Positions 44,538-52,910 of a stretch of DNA of 64,000 bases are shown in pieces. The DNA comes from Fusobacterium massiliense (GTDB lineage Bacteria; Fusobacteriota; Fusobacteriia; Fusobacteriales; Fusobacteriaceae). The DNA is taken from positions 124,001 through 188,000 of the forward strand of contig NZ_LT608324.1 in NCBI RefSeq assembly GCF_900095705.1. The letters are read 5' to 3'. Position 1 is the first letter of the stretch, and every line of letters begins with the position of its first letter. The notes below the pieces were generated by a model. The model did not search any database and was not told the origin of the DNA. It worked only from the letters and a program-made list of their open reading frames with translations. The translations under genes and the position numbers were made by a program.

Positions 44538-45494
44538 TTATTTAACTTCAGCACCAAAATATTTTAGTACAACTTGATAAATCAAGTTAGCCACAAGTCT
44601 TGAAGTTCTATCATCATAGTCATATCTAGGGCTAATTTCTGCTACTTCAAGTGTCAAATTCTTTTTAGTACTAGCTATAATATCTAGCAATCTAATTGCT
44701 TGGCTTGGCCAAATTCCAAAAGTTTGTGGAGCACTTACTCCTGGAGCACAAGTTATATGGAATACATCTGTACATATAGTTAGATGTATAAAATCATTTC
44801 TTTCTAAAATTGGATTTAAATTTAAATCACTAACTTTTTGTATATCTTCTGCTAAATAATATCTTACGCCATATTCTTTTGCTCTATCAAAAAGTCTTTT
44901 AGTATTTGAAAATCTTTGAATTCCTATAACATTATAGTCAAATTTTATATTATCTCTTTTACAATCTTCAGCAATTTGGTAGAACATAGTTCCTGAATTT
45001 CCACCTTTACTAAAATCTCTCATATCAAAGTGAGCATCAAAACTTATAATTCCAACCTTAGGTTTTGAACTAAGAGTTTTTGCATAATTCATTATACCTG
45101 TATATGTTCCATAAGCTATATCATGTCCACCACCCATACATACAACAAAATAATTCTTTTCTTTTAGTTTTGCAACAGTATCAGCAAGTTGCATTTGGGC
45201 TTCTTCCAGTTTTCCATTTTTTACATCTATTGGGTTTTTTAAATCATAAAATTTTATAGAAGTATCAAATATCGGAAAATTTGACAATGCAGATTTTAAA
45301 TGTTGCCACCCTTCTCTTGCTCCTAATCTTCCATTATTTCTTCTAATTCCTTCATCAGAATTATAGCTTACAAAACAAACTTTTTTCCCGTCACTACTTT
45401 CTTCCAACAATTCTTCTAAAGTTTTTACTTGAATAACTTGGTGTATTCTAAGTACATCTTCATCATATCCATCTATACGACCATTCCAATCCAT
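44538..45494 (-). CDS. hutG: Formimidoylglutamase (arginase family)
   Basis: A 318-residue Mn enzyme converting N-formimino-glutamate to glutamate and formamide in histidine degradation. Ureohydrolase metal motifs are visible: GGGHDIAYG near residue 122, SFDAHFDMRD near 152, and TICTDVFHITCAPG near 242. Agmatinase or arginase are alternatives in the same superfamily, but overall resemblance favours HutG. No other hut genes are in the window. Confidence 0.88.
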   Translation of the reverse strand: MDWNGRIDGYDEDVLRIHQVIQVKTLEELLEESSDGKKVCFVSYNSDEGIRRNNGRLGAREGWQHLKSALSNFPIFDTSIKFYDLKNPIDVKNGKLEEAQMQLADTVAKLKEKNYFVVCMGGGHDIAYGTYTGIMNYAKTLSSKPKVGIISFDAHFDMRDFSKGGNSGTMFYQIAEDCKRDNIKFDYNVIGIQRFSNTKRLFDRAKEYGVRYYLAEDIQKVSDLNLNPILERNDFIHLTICTDVFHITCAPGVSAPQTFGIWPSQAIRLLDIIASTKKNLTLEVAEISPRYDYDDRTSRLVANLIYQVVLKYFGAEVK

Positions 45495-45568
45495 TTTATA
45501 CCTCTTTCCATTAAATATATGTTTCTATTATTTATTTTAAGAATATTTATAACAAACTTTAAATATAT

Positions 45569-45741
45569 TTATAATTTTAACACATTGTTATAATTATTCA
45601 AGTAAAAATATTTCTCTTTATCATATTCTATAGCTTTTTCTTCTAATAATTTAAAGTTGCAGCACCTTTCTTTTATATTGTTAGGCAATTTATCAAGCAA
45701 CATATATTCATAAAGCTTTGTAGCAGTTTTTAACCAATTGA
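45569..45741 (-). pseudogene. Possible 3' fragment of a gene cut by the TnpB element
   Basis: An open stretch ending at 45569 reads NWLKTATKLYEYMLLDKLPN then ERCCNFKLLEEKAIEYDKEK to a stop, with no start codon before the TnpB-element boundary near 45742. It looks like the C-terminal end of a helical protein whose 5' part was lost. The family is not recognised. Confidence 0.3.
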
Positions 45742-46141
45742 GGCAAGAATTCTCCGATCTCTGTAGCTGGGAGATGAATTGCCTTGTTTTTTAGGTAGAA
45801 TAATCGTATAATTGATATATATAATTAAAAAATAGCAAGAAGATAGAGAAGATGATACAACTAAAAGCATACAAATACAGAATATAACCAACAGAAGAAC
45901 AAAAATATTCATAAGTAAAACTTTTGGTTGTGTTAGACTTGTCTACAACCTTATGCTCAACGATAGAGATATAAATGCAGCGAAAAATATATTAGCTGAA
46001 GGTCTAAGAATAAGACAGACAGCTTGATGAAAAGATAAAAAGAACCATAGGAACTATGGGGATAGCCTACTCAATATAGGTAGCTAGTAAAAGTACCTAC
46101 TTCATAGGAAGCTCCCACCTCTTTAGGTGGGAGTAGTTCAC
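45742..46141 (+). mobile_element. Internally deleted TnpB (IS200/IS605-type) relic
   Basis: From ATG at 45852 the frame reads MIQLKAYKYRI, a TAA, then PTEEQK, a one-base loss, then KTFGCVRLVYNLML: the N-terminal signature of TnpB. It jumps directly to NDRDINAAKNILAEG, the C-terminal RuvC-III end of TnpB, stopping at 46027. About 300 codons are missing between. The left part carries a GGCAAGAATTCTCC-type inverted repeat (45740-45787); the right end has the hairpin CTCCCACCT/AGGTGGGAG (46112-46133) and ends TTCAC at 46141. It is a non-autonomous relic. Confidence 0.85.
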
Positions 46142-46291
46142 GTAATTCTAAAAGTGCAAGTTTGTGTTTTTACAATTTGTGAATTATTTCGCTTTATAAG
46201 GGTATATGCAAAATGGTATAATTAACATAGAAAAGTAACTATGAATTTATATTCTACAATCTTATTTTGAAAGTAAATAAGGAGAAAATTT

Positions 46292-46798
46292 ATGGATAAT
46301 ACATTTATAAGATTAAAATCTTTTTTAGAAGATACGAACAATTTTGAAGAACTTTTAGAATCCGATACTCTTATATGGGTCGATCATAGAGAATATGATG
46401 AAGATATCATCTCTTATGTGAATGAAAAACTAGAAGATAAGATAGAAATAGTATTAAAAGATAATGGGAAACCTTATGGAGAAGATATTTATTTAAAACA
46501 TAAAGATAAGTCATTTATGATACCCTATAAGGAAAAAATGGATAGAGATACAACCATTAAATCTATAAATGAGTTTATTCAACCCAAGTATGAAATTCGT
46601 TTTTGTATTGAAAGTCTTGGGAATGATACTTTGGCATTTGTGGTATTAACTAAAGATTTATGGAAACAATTAGAAAATGAATTCGACAAAGAAAAAGTGA
46701 GCTATTATTTTGAAGAAATAAATTTCAAAAGCAAGATGTTTGATATGGATGTGGATACTGTTTTTAAAATACGTGGTGAAAGATTAGGAATAGTGTAG
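46292..46798 (+). CDS. Unrecognised 168-residue protein, possible immunity protein
   Basis: An acidic, soluble 168-residue protein beginning MDNTFIRLKSFLEDTNNFEE, without signal or membrane segments. The family is not recognised. Its size, acidity and position first in a run of small unrelated genes, 26 bp before a DUF4241 gene, resemble polymorphic-toxin immunity clusters. AAGGAG precedes the ATG. Confidence 0.6.
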   Translation: MDNTFIRLKSFLEDTNNFEELLESDTLIWVDHREYDEDIISYVNEKLEDKIEIVLKDNGKPYGEDIYLKHKDKSFMIPYKEKMDRDTTIKSINEFIQPKYEIRFCIESLGNDTLAFVVLTKDLWKQLENEFDKEKVSYYFEEINFKSKMFDMDVDTVFKIRGERLGIV

Positions 46799-46824
46799 AA
46801 CGATAAATTTTTGAAGGAGTATAT

Positions 46825-47538
46825 ATGAATACAACAAAAGAATGGATTAAAAAATATGAAACAGTAAAACATTTATTAGTTGCCCCTATGAACTATGCAG
46901 AAGTTTTTGAAAAAAATGAAATTCATGGAAAAAAATTATTTGTTTTAGAAATGGGAGAAATCATATTTCCTACGGGAGAACTTTTGGTAAGAGATCCTTT
47001 GGTTTGGCTGAGTAGAGCAGAAAAACCTTACTTAACCAAAGTACCAAGAGGAAAGTATAGCATTGAAACTTTGGTAGCAGAAATCGAAGAAGAACACTAT
47101 CGTTATGTACTTACAAGAGTAAAATTTAATGAAAATAAGCCTGTGATTTATTACGAAGCTTTAAAAGGTGATGAAAACCTAGAAGGTGTAGATAATGAAA
47201 GTATTTTTGGATTTATGGTTGATGCAGGATTGGCAACTATAGTTGATGTAGAAACAAGAGATAAATATTGTGATTTTGTAGAGAAGTGGTATAAAGAAAA
47301 TACTGAAAAAAATATTTATAATGATTTTTTTGCAAAGGAATTTAAAGAAAATGCCATGAAAAATCCAAAATTTCAAAGAGAAGATGGAGACTGGATAAAC
47401 TTTAAAATTCCTAATACAGATTTATCAATTCCTATGATTCAGTCTGGTTTTGGAGATGGACAGTATCCTGTATATTTTGGGTATGATGAAAAGGGAAATC
47501 TTTGTGATATTGTTTTAGAGTATATACCGATAAATTAA
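46825..47538 (+). CDS. DUF4241 family protein
   Basis: A 237-residue soluble protein with DUF4241 landmarks: MGEIIFPTGELLVRDPLVWL near residue 40, GFMVDAGLATIVDVET near 130, and the C-terminal IPMIQSGFGDGQYPVYFGYD near 210. The family is of unknown function and often appears beside toxin-immunity genes. AAGGAG precedes the ATG; next gene is 16 bp away. Confidence 0.82.
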   Translation: MNTTKEWIKKYETVKHLLVAPMNYAEVFEKNEIHGKKLFVLEMGEIIFPTGELLVRDPLVWLSRAEKPYLTKVPRGKYSIETLVAEIEEEHYRYVLTRVKFNENKPVIYYEALKGDENLEGVDNESIFGFMVDAGLATIVDVETRDKYCDFVEKWYKENTEKNIYNDFFAKEFKENAMKNPKFQREDGDWINFKIPNTDLSIPMIQSGFGDGQYPVYFGYDEKGNLCDIVLEYIPIN

Positions 47539-47554
47539 TTTCAAAGGGGGATAT

Positions 47555-47893
47555 ATGAACTATTTATTAAATAAAGAAGATTTTATTTTATATGAATCCA
47601 AGTATGTTTCGACTTATGAATTTGATGATGAAAATATTAATGTAACCATTTATAAAGACGATTTCACACAGGAAGAAATTGATTTTACTAACAAGCTAAT
47701 TAATCTTTATGAGAAGAATTTACCTAAAATAGCTTTGGCTTGTGTAAATTTAGATACTTTTAGGCTTGTATGAAGATATTTTTGATGTAAGAATTGATAG
47801 CTAAAATTAACAAATAGTGTATTGGTGATAAATATTTTACTTAAAGAATATAATATTAAAAATATCGAAGCCTATATGAAAGTTAGAGGATAA
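47555..47893 (+). pseudogene. Frameshifted small acidic gene
   Basis: An intact start behind AAAGGGGG reads 72 codons (MNYLLNKEDFILYESKYVST onward) and stops at 47773. A shift near 47755-47765 continues as GLYEDIFDVRIDS to a stop near 47810, and a third piece, LLKEYNIKNIEAYMKVRG, ends at 47893. This fits a gene broken by one or more frameshifts or a deletion. Family not recognised. Confidence 0.6.
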
Positions 47894-47894
47894 A

Positions 47895-48308
47895 ATGAAA
47901 AAATTTGATACAGAATACATTAGCAATAAAAAAGCGGATATAGAAGAAATTAAAGAGATTATAAAAAATCTGTTTACAGAAAATAGTGAGGAGTGGATAT
48001 CTATCATTGACACTTCTAAGAAAAATCCTAACTATATTCAAGTTCATTCAGATATAGGAATACTCGATGATTTAAAACCTGTAGTGAAGTTTATTAAGTC
48101 TAATTTAAATTATGAAGCAAATGCTATAGATGAATTAGATTTTTACATAATAGAATATAGAAAATATGAACATAAAAAGAACTTTAAGCATTATCGAGCT
48201 TTCTTTGATAAATCAGAAACTATTATTTCTTATCTTGAAAAGTATTTAAACGATGAAGAAATTGATGCAGAAAAATGGATAGATGTAACAAGTGAATTTA
48301 CAGAATAA
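47895..48308 (+). CDS. Unrecognised 137-residue acidic protein
   Basis: A soluble, charged protein (MKKFDTEYISNKKADIEEIK) without signal or membrane segment. Not recognised. It starts one base after the broken gene ends and 27 bp before the DUF2004-like gene, all on the plus strand, so it belongs to the small accessory cluster. AGAGGATAAA precedes the ATG. Confidence 0.6.
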   Translation: MKKFDTEYISNKKADIEEIKEIIKNLFTENSEEWISIIDTSKKNPNYIQVHSDIGILDDLKPVVKFIKSNLNYEANAIDELDFYIIEYRKYEHKKNFKHYRAFFDKSETIISYLEKYLNDEEIDAEKWIDVTSEFTE

Positions 48309-48335
48309 ATAAAAATTGTAATGAGGTGGTAGAAT

Positions 48336-48809
48336 ATGGAAAAAATAAAACATGAATTTTTTGGAGAATTAGATTTAGTAAATGGATTAGACGATGGTAT
48401 GGGATTTAGTGACGATGTTGTTGTATTGTGGGAAGAAGAGATAAATGGAATTAATACAACACTTTGGTATGGTAAACCAGCTAAAATCACAACAGAATTA
48501 TTAGATAATTTTACGAAGTTTTTACAAAATTTTGATGAATATAACATAAAAGCTAGAAAAGCAATAGAAGAATTTCTATTAGAAGATAATACATATATTA
48601 CATTTCATAAAGAAGAATTAGAACTTGATTTACCAGAAGATGTAAATGAATTTGTACAATGTATGAAAGTTACGAATATTGGATTATGGGCAGATGGAGA
48701 GAATGTAATGATTGTAGATTATATGATTTCTCCAGAAGAAAGTGATGAAATTTTAGCTGTTAAATTTGATGATAGTCTTGATATTATAGATATTGCTTGG
48801 GAAAGTTAA
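48336..48809 (+). CDS. DUF2004-like protein
   Basis: A 157-residue acidic protein with the layout of DUF2004 proteins: HEFFGELDLVNG at the start, TLWYGKPAKITTELLDNFTK near residue 50, and a final strand pair near VKFDDSLDIIDIAWES. Function of the family is unknown; relatives occur among immunity proteins. GAGGTGG precedes the ATG. From 48810 to 48973 only short ORF debris is seen (for example MKEFYKKYLNKTVML). Confidence 0.65.
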   Translation: MEKIKHEFFGELDLVNGLDDGMGFSDDVVVLWEEEINGINTTLWYGKPAKITTELLDNFTKFLQNFDEYNIKARKAIEEFLLEDNTYITFHKEELELDLPEDVNEFVQCMKVTNIGLWADGENVMIVDYMISPEESDEILAVKFDDSLDIIDIAWES

Positions 48810-48973
48810 AATTTAAAATTAAAGGGTAACTATTAGAACATTTTGAAAATATGAAAGAATTCTATAAAAAATACTTGAACAAAACGGTAATGCTTTAGTT
48901 ACGATTTATTAGTTATCAATAAACAAAATAAAAAAATTTGGTTACCACTAGGGCGGAATTTTCACTATTAAAG

Positions 48974-49040
48974 TATAGGTAGCTAGTAGAAGTACCTACT
49001 TCGTAGGAAGCTCCCACCTCTTTAGGTGGGTGTAGTTCAC
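48974..49040 (+). mobile_element. Second copy of the TnpB-element right end
   Basis: These 67 bp match 46075-46141 at all but about three positions, including the hairpin CCCACCT/AGGTGGG and the TTCAC end, in the same orientation. No TnpB sequence precedes it. The two copies bracket the small accessory gene cluster. Confidence 0.85.
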
Positions 49041-49189
49041 ATTATATACTTCATATTTATTTTTGAAAATGAAGAGAAAAAAATATTTTTCTTCCCTTTT
49101 AGCAATAAAATTTATTTTAATTTTAACGAATAATTTAAATTTTATTTAATTATTTTTGCTACCTTCACTAGAACTTTTTAAGAAAATAA

Positions 49190-49223
49190 AAAACGAAGCT
49201 ATTGAAAATTATAGCTTCGTTTT
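49190..49223. terminator. Bidirectional terminator after the queuosine transporter gene
   Basis: AAAACGAAGCTAT pairs with ATAGCTTCGTTTT around an eight-base loop, with T-runs on both strands. Confidence 0.9.
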
Positions 49224-49245
49224 ATTTTTAATATTAAATTTATTT

Positions 49246-49953
49246 TTAAATGTTCTCAGGAATTTTCTTACCTCTAAATAATTTATCTGCTAAGTAGATA
49301 AATGGTGTATCACAAATAGCAACAATAAACTTTATAATATATGTAGATAAGAAAATATTAAACATTACATCAATAGGGTAAACTCCATAGAAAGCTATTG
49401 TTGTAAATACAGCATTATCTAATAATTGACTTAACATTGTACTTCCGTTATTTCTAAGCCATATATGTTTTTTTGCCGGGAATTTTTCTCTTATTTTTTC
49501 GTATAGCCATACATCATGAAATTGTGAAATTAAATAAGCAACTAATGATGCAAAAGCAAGTCTTGGTAATAAAGAAAATATACTTTTAACACTTTCAAAC
49601 ATAGCTATACCTTCTGGTACATCAAGAGGTGTAAAATGTATAGCACATTGCATAATTAAAGTGGTTGCTATCAACCCAAAAAATCCAATTTTTACAGCTT
49701 TTTGAGCTGCTTCTTTTCCGTGATTTTCACTTAATATATCTGTCACTAAAAATCCTCCAGCATACAATATATTTCCAAGTGTTGCTTCCATTCCAAAAAG
49801 ATTTACAAGCATAACTACTTGTATATTTGCAAGTATAGTTGAAATTGGAACCCAAATATATAAACCTGTTTTTCCAAATTTTTTATAAGCAAATAAAATA
49901 CAAGAAAAATTTATTACCAACATTAAAAACCATAAAAAAATATTATTCATCAT
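49246..49953 (-). CDS. Queuosine precursor transporter (YhhQ/VUT family)
   Basis: A 235-residue membrane protein with about six spans. Family landmarks are GNILYAGGFLVTDILSENHG near residue 70 and SQLLDNAVFTTIAFYG near 175. COG1738 proteins import queuosine precursors (preQ0, preQ1 or queuine). Its ATG overlaps the stop of the radical-SAM gene (ATGATG at 49953), implying coupled translation and a shared role. Confidence 0.9.
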   Translation of the reverse strand: MMNNIFLWFLMLVINFSCILFAYKKFGKTGLYIWVPISTILANIQVVMLVNLFGMEATLGNILYAGGFLVTDILSENHGKEAAQKAVKIGFFGLIATTLIMQCAIHFTPLDVPEGIAMFESVKSIFSLLPRLAFASLVAYLISQFHDVWLYEKIREKFPAKKHIWLRNNGSTMLSQLLDNAVFTTIAFYGVYPIDVMFNIFLSTYIIKFIVAICDTPFIYLADKLFRGKKIPENI

Positions 49954-50666
49954 TATTGTTCAAACACTCCTAACTCTCTATTATTCATTAAAATTTCTAC
50001 CCTATCATTATCAAATAAATCTCTCATTTCTATTTCAAACCATCTAACTAATTCAGGGTCACTTTTTACTTCCGTTCCATTGTCATCAAAGACATTTACA
50101 GTTATAGCTTTAAAATATTTAAGTCCTATTTCAATATCTTTTCTTATCATTTCTTGAGTTTGTCCCTTAGTTGCTATAAGTAAGCAAACCGAATATATTT
50201 TTTCTGACAACTCCTTTATTTTTTTTTCATCTAAAATTATATTTTTACCATATACATTTCTTCTATAATCATTATCAAAACTTTCTATGCCTGTCCTAAA
50301 TCTTATTTCAACTTTTTTCTTTTCGTTAAAAAAATCTACAATTTCATTTAGTCTTGGTAAATAAAAATAGAATATTTCAAAATATAAAATTTTTATATCC
50401 TTTTCATATACTATTTCCCTTATTTTTTCCAGTGTTTTTCTAGGTAATTCAAATACTGAACCAGAGTTTATAACTTCTAAAACTCCTAAATCTCCACTAA
50501 CTTCTTTCAAAACTTCAAAATTTACACTATTAATTTCACTCTCATTTGTAGAATTATCCTCTATGTAATTACAAAATTTACATTTTCCATAAACACAAGG
50601 AAAAGACTTCAAAAGAGTTATTTCTCTTGCAAATTTTCCTTCAACTCTATTATAGCGTACTCCCAT
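49953..50666 (-). CDS. Radical SAM-like protein coupled to the queuosine transporter
   Basis: About 237 residues, with a cysteine cluster CVYGKCKFCNY near residue 25 (C-x4-C-x2-C, slightly unlike the usual C-x3-C-x2-C) and the barrel segments LGVLEVINSGSVFELP, EIFYFYLPRL and VEIRFRTGIESFD. The ATG at 50666 behind AAGGGGG is chosen; longer starts would lie inside repeat P. Translational coupling to a queuosine-precursor transporter suggests a queuine-salvage reaction, possibly of QueL type; this is inference. A YhcC-like radical SAM is another possibility. Confidence 0.72.
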   Translation of the reverse strand: MGVRYNRVEGKFAREITLLKSFPCVYGKCKFCNYIEDNSTNESEINSVNFEVLKEVSGDLGVLEVINSGSVFELPRKTLEKIREIVYEKDIKILYFEIFYFYLPRLNEIVDFFNEKKKVEIRFRTGIESFDNDYRRNVYGKNIILDEKKIKELSEKIYSVCLLIATKGQTQEMIRKDIEIGLKYFKAITVNVFDDNGTEVKSDPELVRWFEIEMRDLFDNDRVEILMNNRELGVFEQ

Positions 50667-50682
50667 ATTCCCCCTTATAATA

Positions 50683-50758
50683 AACATCTTGATATCCATA
50701 TGAGTTCTACGAGCTCAATGAACATAGGCTTTTCAAACTAATACGGACGTCAGAGAGT
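50683..50758 (-). repeat. 76-bp palindromic dispersed element, copy P
   Basis: Full-length reverse copy, left end diverged (AACATCTTGATATCC). It abuts the radical-SAM start on the left; the flank TATGCTTTCC and a terminator lie on the right. Confidence 0.88.
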
Positions 50759-50795
50759 ATTTTTTGTTATTTAATTTTATGCTTTCCTTACAAAT

Positions 50796-50825
50796 AAAAA
50801 AGGGGACTTGTCATCCCCCAAGTCT
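50796..50825 (-). terminator. Terminator of the tsaC-type/unknown operon
   Basis: On the minus strand GGGGA pairs with TCCCC (with an alternative GACTTG/CAAGTC pairing overlapping it), followed by six T. Confidence 0.75.
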
Positions 50826-50869
50826 AGTTTTTTATAGATGGTTTAAGCTAGCACATCTTTTATTCGTTT

Positions 50870-51304
50870 TTAATTAAATTTTTTCAAAAGGTCTCTATAT
50901 TGTCTGTTTAACATTTTTACAGTAAACTTTCTAATAAATTGATACCAGAAAAATTGCATTTTTTCCATTCCTTTTACTGAATCTTGTAACATTCTTTTTA
51001 TAAAATCATGCTCTTCATAACTAACTTTTAATTCAGTACTAGTTTTATTAGAAGCTACATCTGTAATATAAGTTAAAAATTCATAAACTCCTGCATATTG
51101 ACTATTAGATCCTGCATCAGCAAATTGTTTTTTTGCTTCATTTATAAATCTAACAAGAAGTTTTTTATCGTTTTTTTCTAATTTTACAGAATATTTTCTT
51201 TTCCCTTTTCCTATTTTTTGAATACTATTCATCATTCCAAGCATAGATGACATATTATTCATTTCCATAGGATTTAGAGTTCCAGGATTTATTCTAGTTT
51301 TCAT
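50870..51304 (-). CDS. Unrecognised 144-residue basic protein
   Basis: A soluble basic protein with a Met/Asn-rich N terminus (MKTRINPGTLNPMEMNNMSS) followed by a helical body ending FTVKMLNRQYRDLLKKFN. No motif recognised. It starts 6 bp after the tsaC-type gene and ends the glmU-prs-tsaC operon. An unknown-function fusobacterial family is likely. Confidence 0.7.
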   Translation of the reverse strand: MKTRINPGTLNPMEMNNMSSMLGMMNSIQKIGKGKRKYSVKLEKNDKKLLVRFINEAKKQFADAGSNSQYAGVYEFLTYITDVASNKTSTELKVSYEEHDFIKRMLQDSVKGMEKMQFFWYQFIRKFTVKMLNRQYRDLLKKFN

Positions 51305-51310
51305 AAATTA

Positions 51311-51958
51311 TCACTCCACTTTTCCTATAATTTTCTCAATTTCTTCTGTTGTTATTGCACCTTTTCTAAGTATCTTAGGAACTTTTTTTGTTAAATCAAT
51401 AATTGTAGACACTTCTCCTAATTTACATTTTCCTCCATCTATAAGTAGATTAACTTTAGATTTTATAGCTTCTGAAAGTTCTTCATAAGATTTTGGGCTA
51501 GGCTCTCCAGAAATATTTGCACTTGTTGTTGCTAGTACCCCGCCAGCTAAATCTATAATTTTTATAGCCAAATCCAAGTTAGGTATTCTAACTCCTATTG
51601 TATTTCCTCCAGAAACCATTATTTCAGGAATATAATCTTTTTTTCTTAATATTACTGTCAATGCTCCTGGCCAAAAAGCTTTAGCTAATTTATTCAATAA
51701 CTCTCTATCTTCAACAGAAACTTCAGCCACTTCATCTACTTTATCTACTGAACTCAAAAGTGCAATAAGAGGAGAATTAAAACTTCTACTCTTTGCAAAA
51801 TAAATATTATTTATACTTTCTTCATTAGAAATAATAGCACCCAAACCATAGACTGTATCTGTTGGATAAATTATTAATTCTCCAGATTTTATTCTTTGAG
51901 ATAAACCTACCCATTCTTCATCTTTTACAGTCATAATATTATCTATTTTTTTATACAT
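51311..51958 (-). CDS. tsaC: L-threonylcarbamoyladenylate synthase (Sua5/YrdC/YwlC)
   Basis: A 215-residue enzyme forming threonylcarbamoyl-AMP from Thr, bicarbonate and ATP, the first step of tRNA t6A37 synthesis. Motifs are GELIIYPTDTVYGLGA near residue 27, AKSRSFNSPLIALLSS near 55 and TTSANISGEPSPKSYEEL near 145. Without the C-terminal Sua5 domain it is the short TsaC form. It follows prs by one base. Confidence 0.92.
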   Translation of the reverse strand: MYKKIDNIMTVKDEEWVGLSQRIKSGELIIYPTDTVYGLGAIISNEESINNIYFAKSRSFNSPLIALLSSVDKVDEVAEVSVEDRELLNKLAKAFWPGALTVILRKKDYIPEIMVSGGNTIGVRIPNLDLAIKIIDLAGGVLATTSANISGEPSPKSYEELSEAIKSKVNLLIDGGKCKLGEVSTIIDLTKKVPKILRKGAITTEEIEKIIGKVE

Positions 51959-51959
51959 A

Positions 51960-52910
51960 TTAGTTGAACAATTCTGAAACTGATCTATTGTTTACTATTC
52001 TATCTATAGCATCAGCAAAAACTTCATCTACTGAAAGTATTTTTACTTTATCTATTTTCTTTCTTTCTGGTAGTGCTATTGAATCAGTTATTATTATTTC
52101 TTTCAATGAACTTTTTTGTAGTCTTTCTATTGCAGGGTCAGAGAATACAGCATGTGAACAACAAGCATAAGCTTCTATTGCTCCTCTTTCTACTATAGCA
52201 TCTGCTCCATTAGTTATAGTTCCTGCTGTATCAATCATATCATCTATGAATATAGCAATTTTCCCTTCAACTTCTCCTATTAAGTTCATAACTTCTGATA
52301 AATTTGGTTTAGGTCTTCTTTTATCAATAATTGCAATTTTACAATCTAATTTTTCAGCTAATTTTCTTGCTCTTTTTACTCCACCAATATCTGGAGAAAC
52401 TACTACTACTTTATCTCCGTATAGTCCTTTTTCTTTAAAATATTTAGCCATTAAAGGTAATCCTTGCATATGGTCAAATGGGATATCAAAAAATCCTTGT
52501 ATTTGATCAGCGTGTAAATCCATTGCAACTACTCTGTTAACCCCAGCAGTTGTCAATAAGTTTGCAACTAATTTTGAAGTAATTGGTTCTCTTGGTTTTG
52601 ATTTTCTATCTTGTCTAGCATACCCATAATATGGAATAATTACATTAATTGTTTTAGCTGAAGCTCTTTTTAAAGCATCAACAAATATTAAAAGTTCCAT
52701 CAAGTTTTCATTTACAGGTTCTGATGTTGATTGTACAACAAAAACATCTCTTCCTCTAACTGTTTCTTCAATTTCAATATAGATTTCTCCATCTTTGAAT
52801 CTTAAGATTTCAGCATGTCCTAATTCTAATCCACATTTCGCAGCTATTTTTTTTGCAAGTTCCAAGTTTGCATTTCCCGAGAAAATTTTAACATTATTAA
52901 AATTTACCAT
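51960..52910 (-). CDS. prs: Ribose-phosphate pyrophosphokinase
   Basis: A 316-residue PRPP synthase using ribose-5-phosphate and ATP. Landmarks: [12 protein letters not shown] at the start, [16 protein letters not shown] near residue 60, [17 protein letters not shown] near 95, the metal-binding [11 protein letters not shown] near 130 and the PRPP loop [17 protein letters not shown] near 215. Overlaps glmU by 14 bp; glmU-prs is a common pair. Confidence 0.97.
   Translation of the reverse strand: MVNFNNVKIFSGNANLELAKKIAAKCGLELGHAEILRFKDGEIYIEIEETVRGRDVFVVQSTSEPVNENLMELLIFVDALKRASAKTINVIIPYYGYARQDRKSKPREPITSKLVANLLTTAGVNRVVAMDLHADQIQGFFDIPFDHMQGLPLMAKYFKEKGLYGDKVVVVSPDIGGVKRARKLAEKLDCKIAIIDKRRPKPNLSEVMNLIGEVEGKIAIFIDDMIDTAGTITNGADAIVERGAIEAYACCSHAVFSDPAIERLQKSSLKEIIITDSIALPERKKIDKVKILSVDEVFADAIDRIVNNRSVSELFN

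Noticed and set aside
45730-45912. Minus-strand 60-codon ORF across the TnpB relic
   Set aside because: It is antisense to recognisable TnpB N-terminal sequence and has no supporting motif.
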